From the NCBI GenBank assembly GCA_947629705.1, contig CANREN010000002.1, positions 132,226 through 196,225 on the forward strand: DNA of 64,000 nt, read 5' to 3'. The position numbers were made by a program, and so were the translations under genes. Origin of the DNA: an uncultured Alistipes sp. GTDB lineage: Bacteria; Bacteroidota; Bacteroidia; Bacteroidales; Rikenellaceae. This document shows, piece by piece, positions 63,900-64,000 of the stretch; the stretch's first letter is position 1, and every line of letters begins with the position of its first letter. The notes below the pieces were generated by a model that searched no databases, was not told the origin of the DNA, and saw nothing but the letters and a program-made list of their open reading frames with translations.

Positions 63900-64000
63900 A
63901 CCGTCATCGGGCTTCGGACGGACAGCTGCGCTACCAACACAACAGACCGTCATCGGGCTTCGGACGAGCGGTTGCGCTACCAACACAACAGACCGTCATC
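63898..64000 (+). repeat. 46-base tandem repeat following trxB, running off the window
   Basis: Units start CCGTCATCGGGCTTCGGACG at 63901 and 63947; a third starts at 63993 and is cut by the window end. The units differ only in the middle (GGACAGC versus AGCGGT). The first unit begins directly at the trxB stop. There are no spacers, so it is not a CRISPR array. Confidence 0.85.

Noticed and set aside
63898..64000. Possible CRISPR array
   Set aside because: The repeats are directly adjacent, with 46-base periodicity and no unique spacers. No cas genes are present.
1..64000. tRNA or rRNA genes
   Set aside because: I scanned the intergenic gaps by eye for T-loop GTTCGANTC patterns with matching acceptor stems and found none. 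The gaps are mostly too short.

Overview
The window looks like chromosome from a GC-rich member of the Bacteroidales, probably Alistipes or a close Rikenellaceae relative. This is inferred from gene content and promoter style, not from a database match. Many starts are preceded by the Bacteroidetes -7 element TAnnTTTG, some with a TTTG or TTG about 19-21 bases further upstream. Ribosome-binding sites are weak. The protein set is typical of the phylum: a SusC-like TonB receptor, lipoprotein peptidases, BamA with two Skp-like chaperones, and paired acyl kinases. I saw no rRNA, tRNA, complete insertion sequence, prophage or CRISPR array.

Layout. 1-3.9 kb: the 3' part of mutL, then rhomboid protease, endonuclease/exonuclease/phosphatase protein and YhcH. 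4.0-12.9 kb: a tight operon of glutaminyl cyclotransferase, metH, metF, M20 amidohydrolase and rnr. 13.0-17.4 kb: two tandem M3 lipoprotein peptidases. 17.6-19.6 kb: rsmE and a split chromate transporter. 19.8-30.4 kb: a mainly housekeeping stretch (two COG1092-type methyltransferases, a U32 protein, serS, ferredoxin, crcB, a lipoprotein, an MBL-fold hydrolase, a DEDD exonuclease, recQ). 30.5-34.2 kb: a likely metal-handling locus made of a Cys/His-rich exported protein, a TonB receptor and a periplasmic HMA protein. 34.3-40.9 kb: yidC, pyrG, a DUF349 protein and an orphan response regulator. 40.9-43.1 kb: an AT-rich restriction-modification island. 43.4-46.8 kb: ackA, ptb and buk for acyl-phosphate and butyrate-type energy metabolism. 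46.8-52.8 kb: hpt, queE, a divIC/ftsB-like gene, a flippase, pyk, aroQ and thiL. 52.8-56.3 kb: cca, an SGNH-hydrolase remnant, pdxJ and nadK. 56.4-61.1 kb: uppS, bamA and two ompH/skp genes (envelope biogenesis). 61.5-63.9 kb: a vWA protein, a frameshifted WG-repeat protein and trxB.

The most unusual material lies between and inside genes. A 73-74 bp hairpin repeat occurs as a tandem pair at two distant loci, each time with its built-in TATCTTTG pointing at the downstream gene. Three genes have a -7 element so close to the ATG that their mRNAs should be leaderless or nearly so. A GDSL/SGNH esterase has shrunk to its signal peptide joined to its catalytic DxxH block, and its stop overlaps the GTG start of cca. 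A single extra base breaks the WG-repeat gene. Short GC-rich tandem arrays follow bamA, the first ompH and trxB. The MutL fragment lacks recognisable endonuclease motifs.
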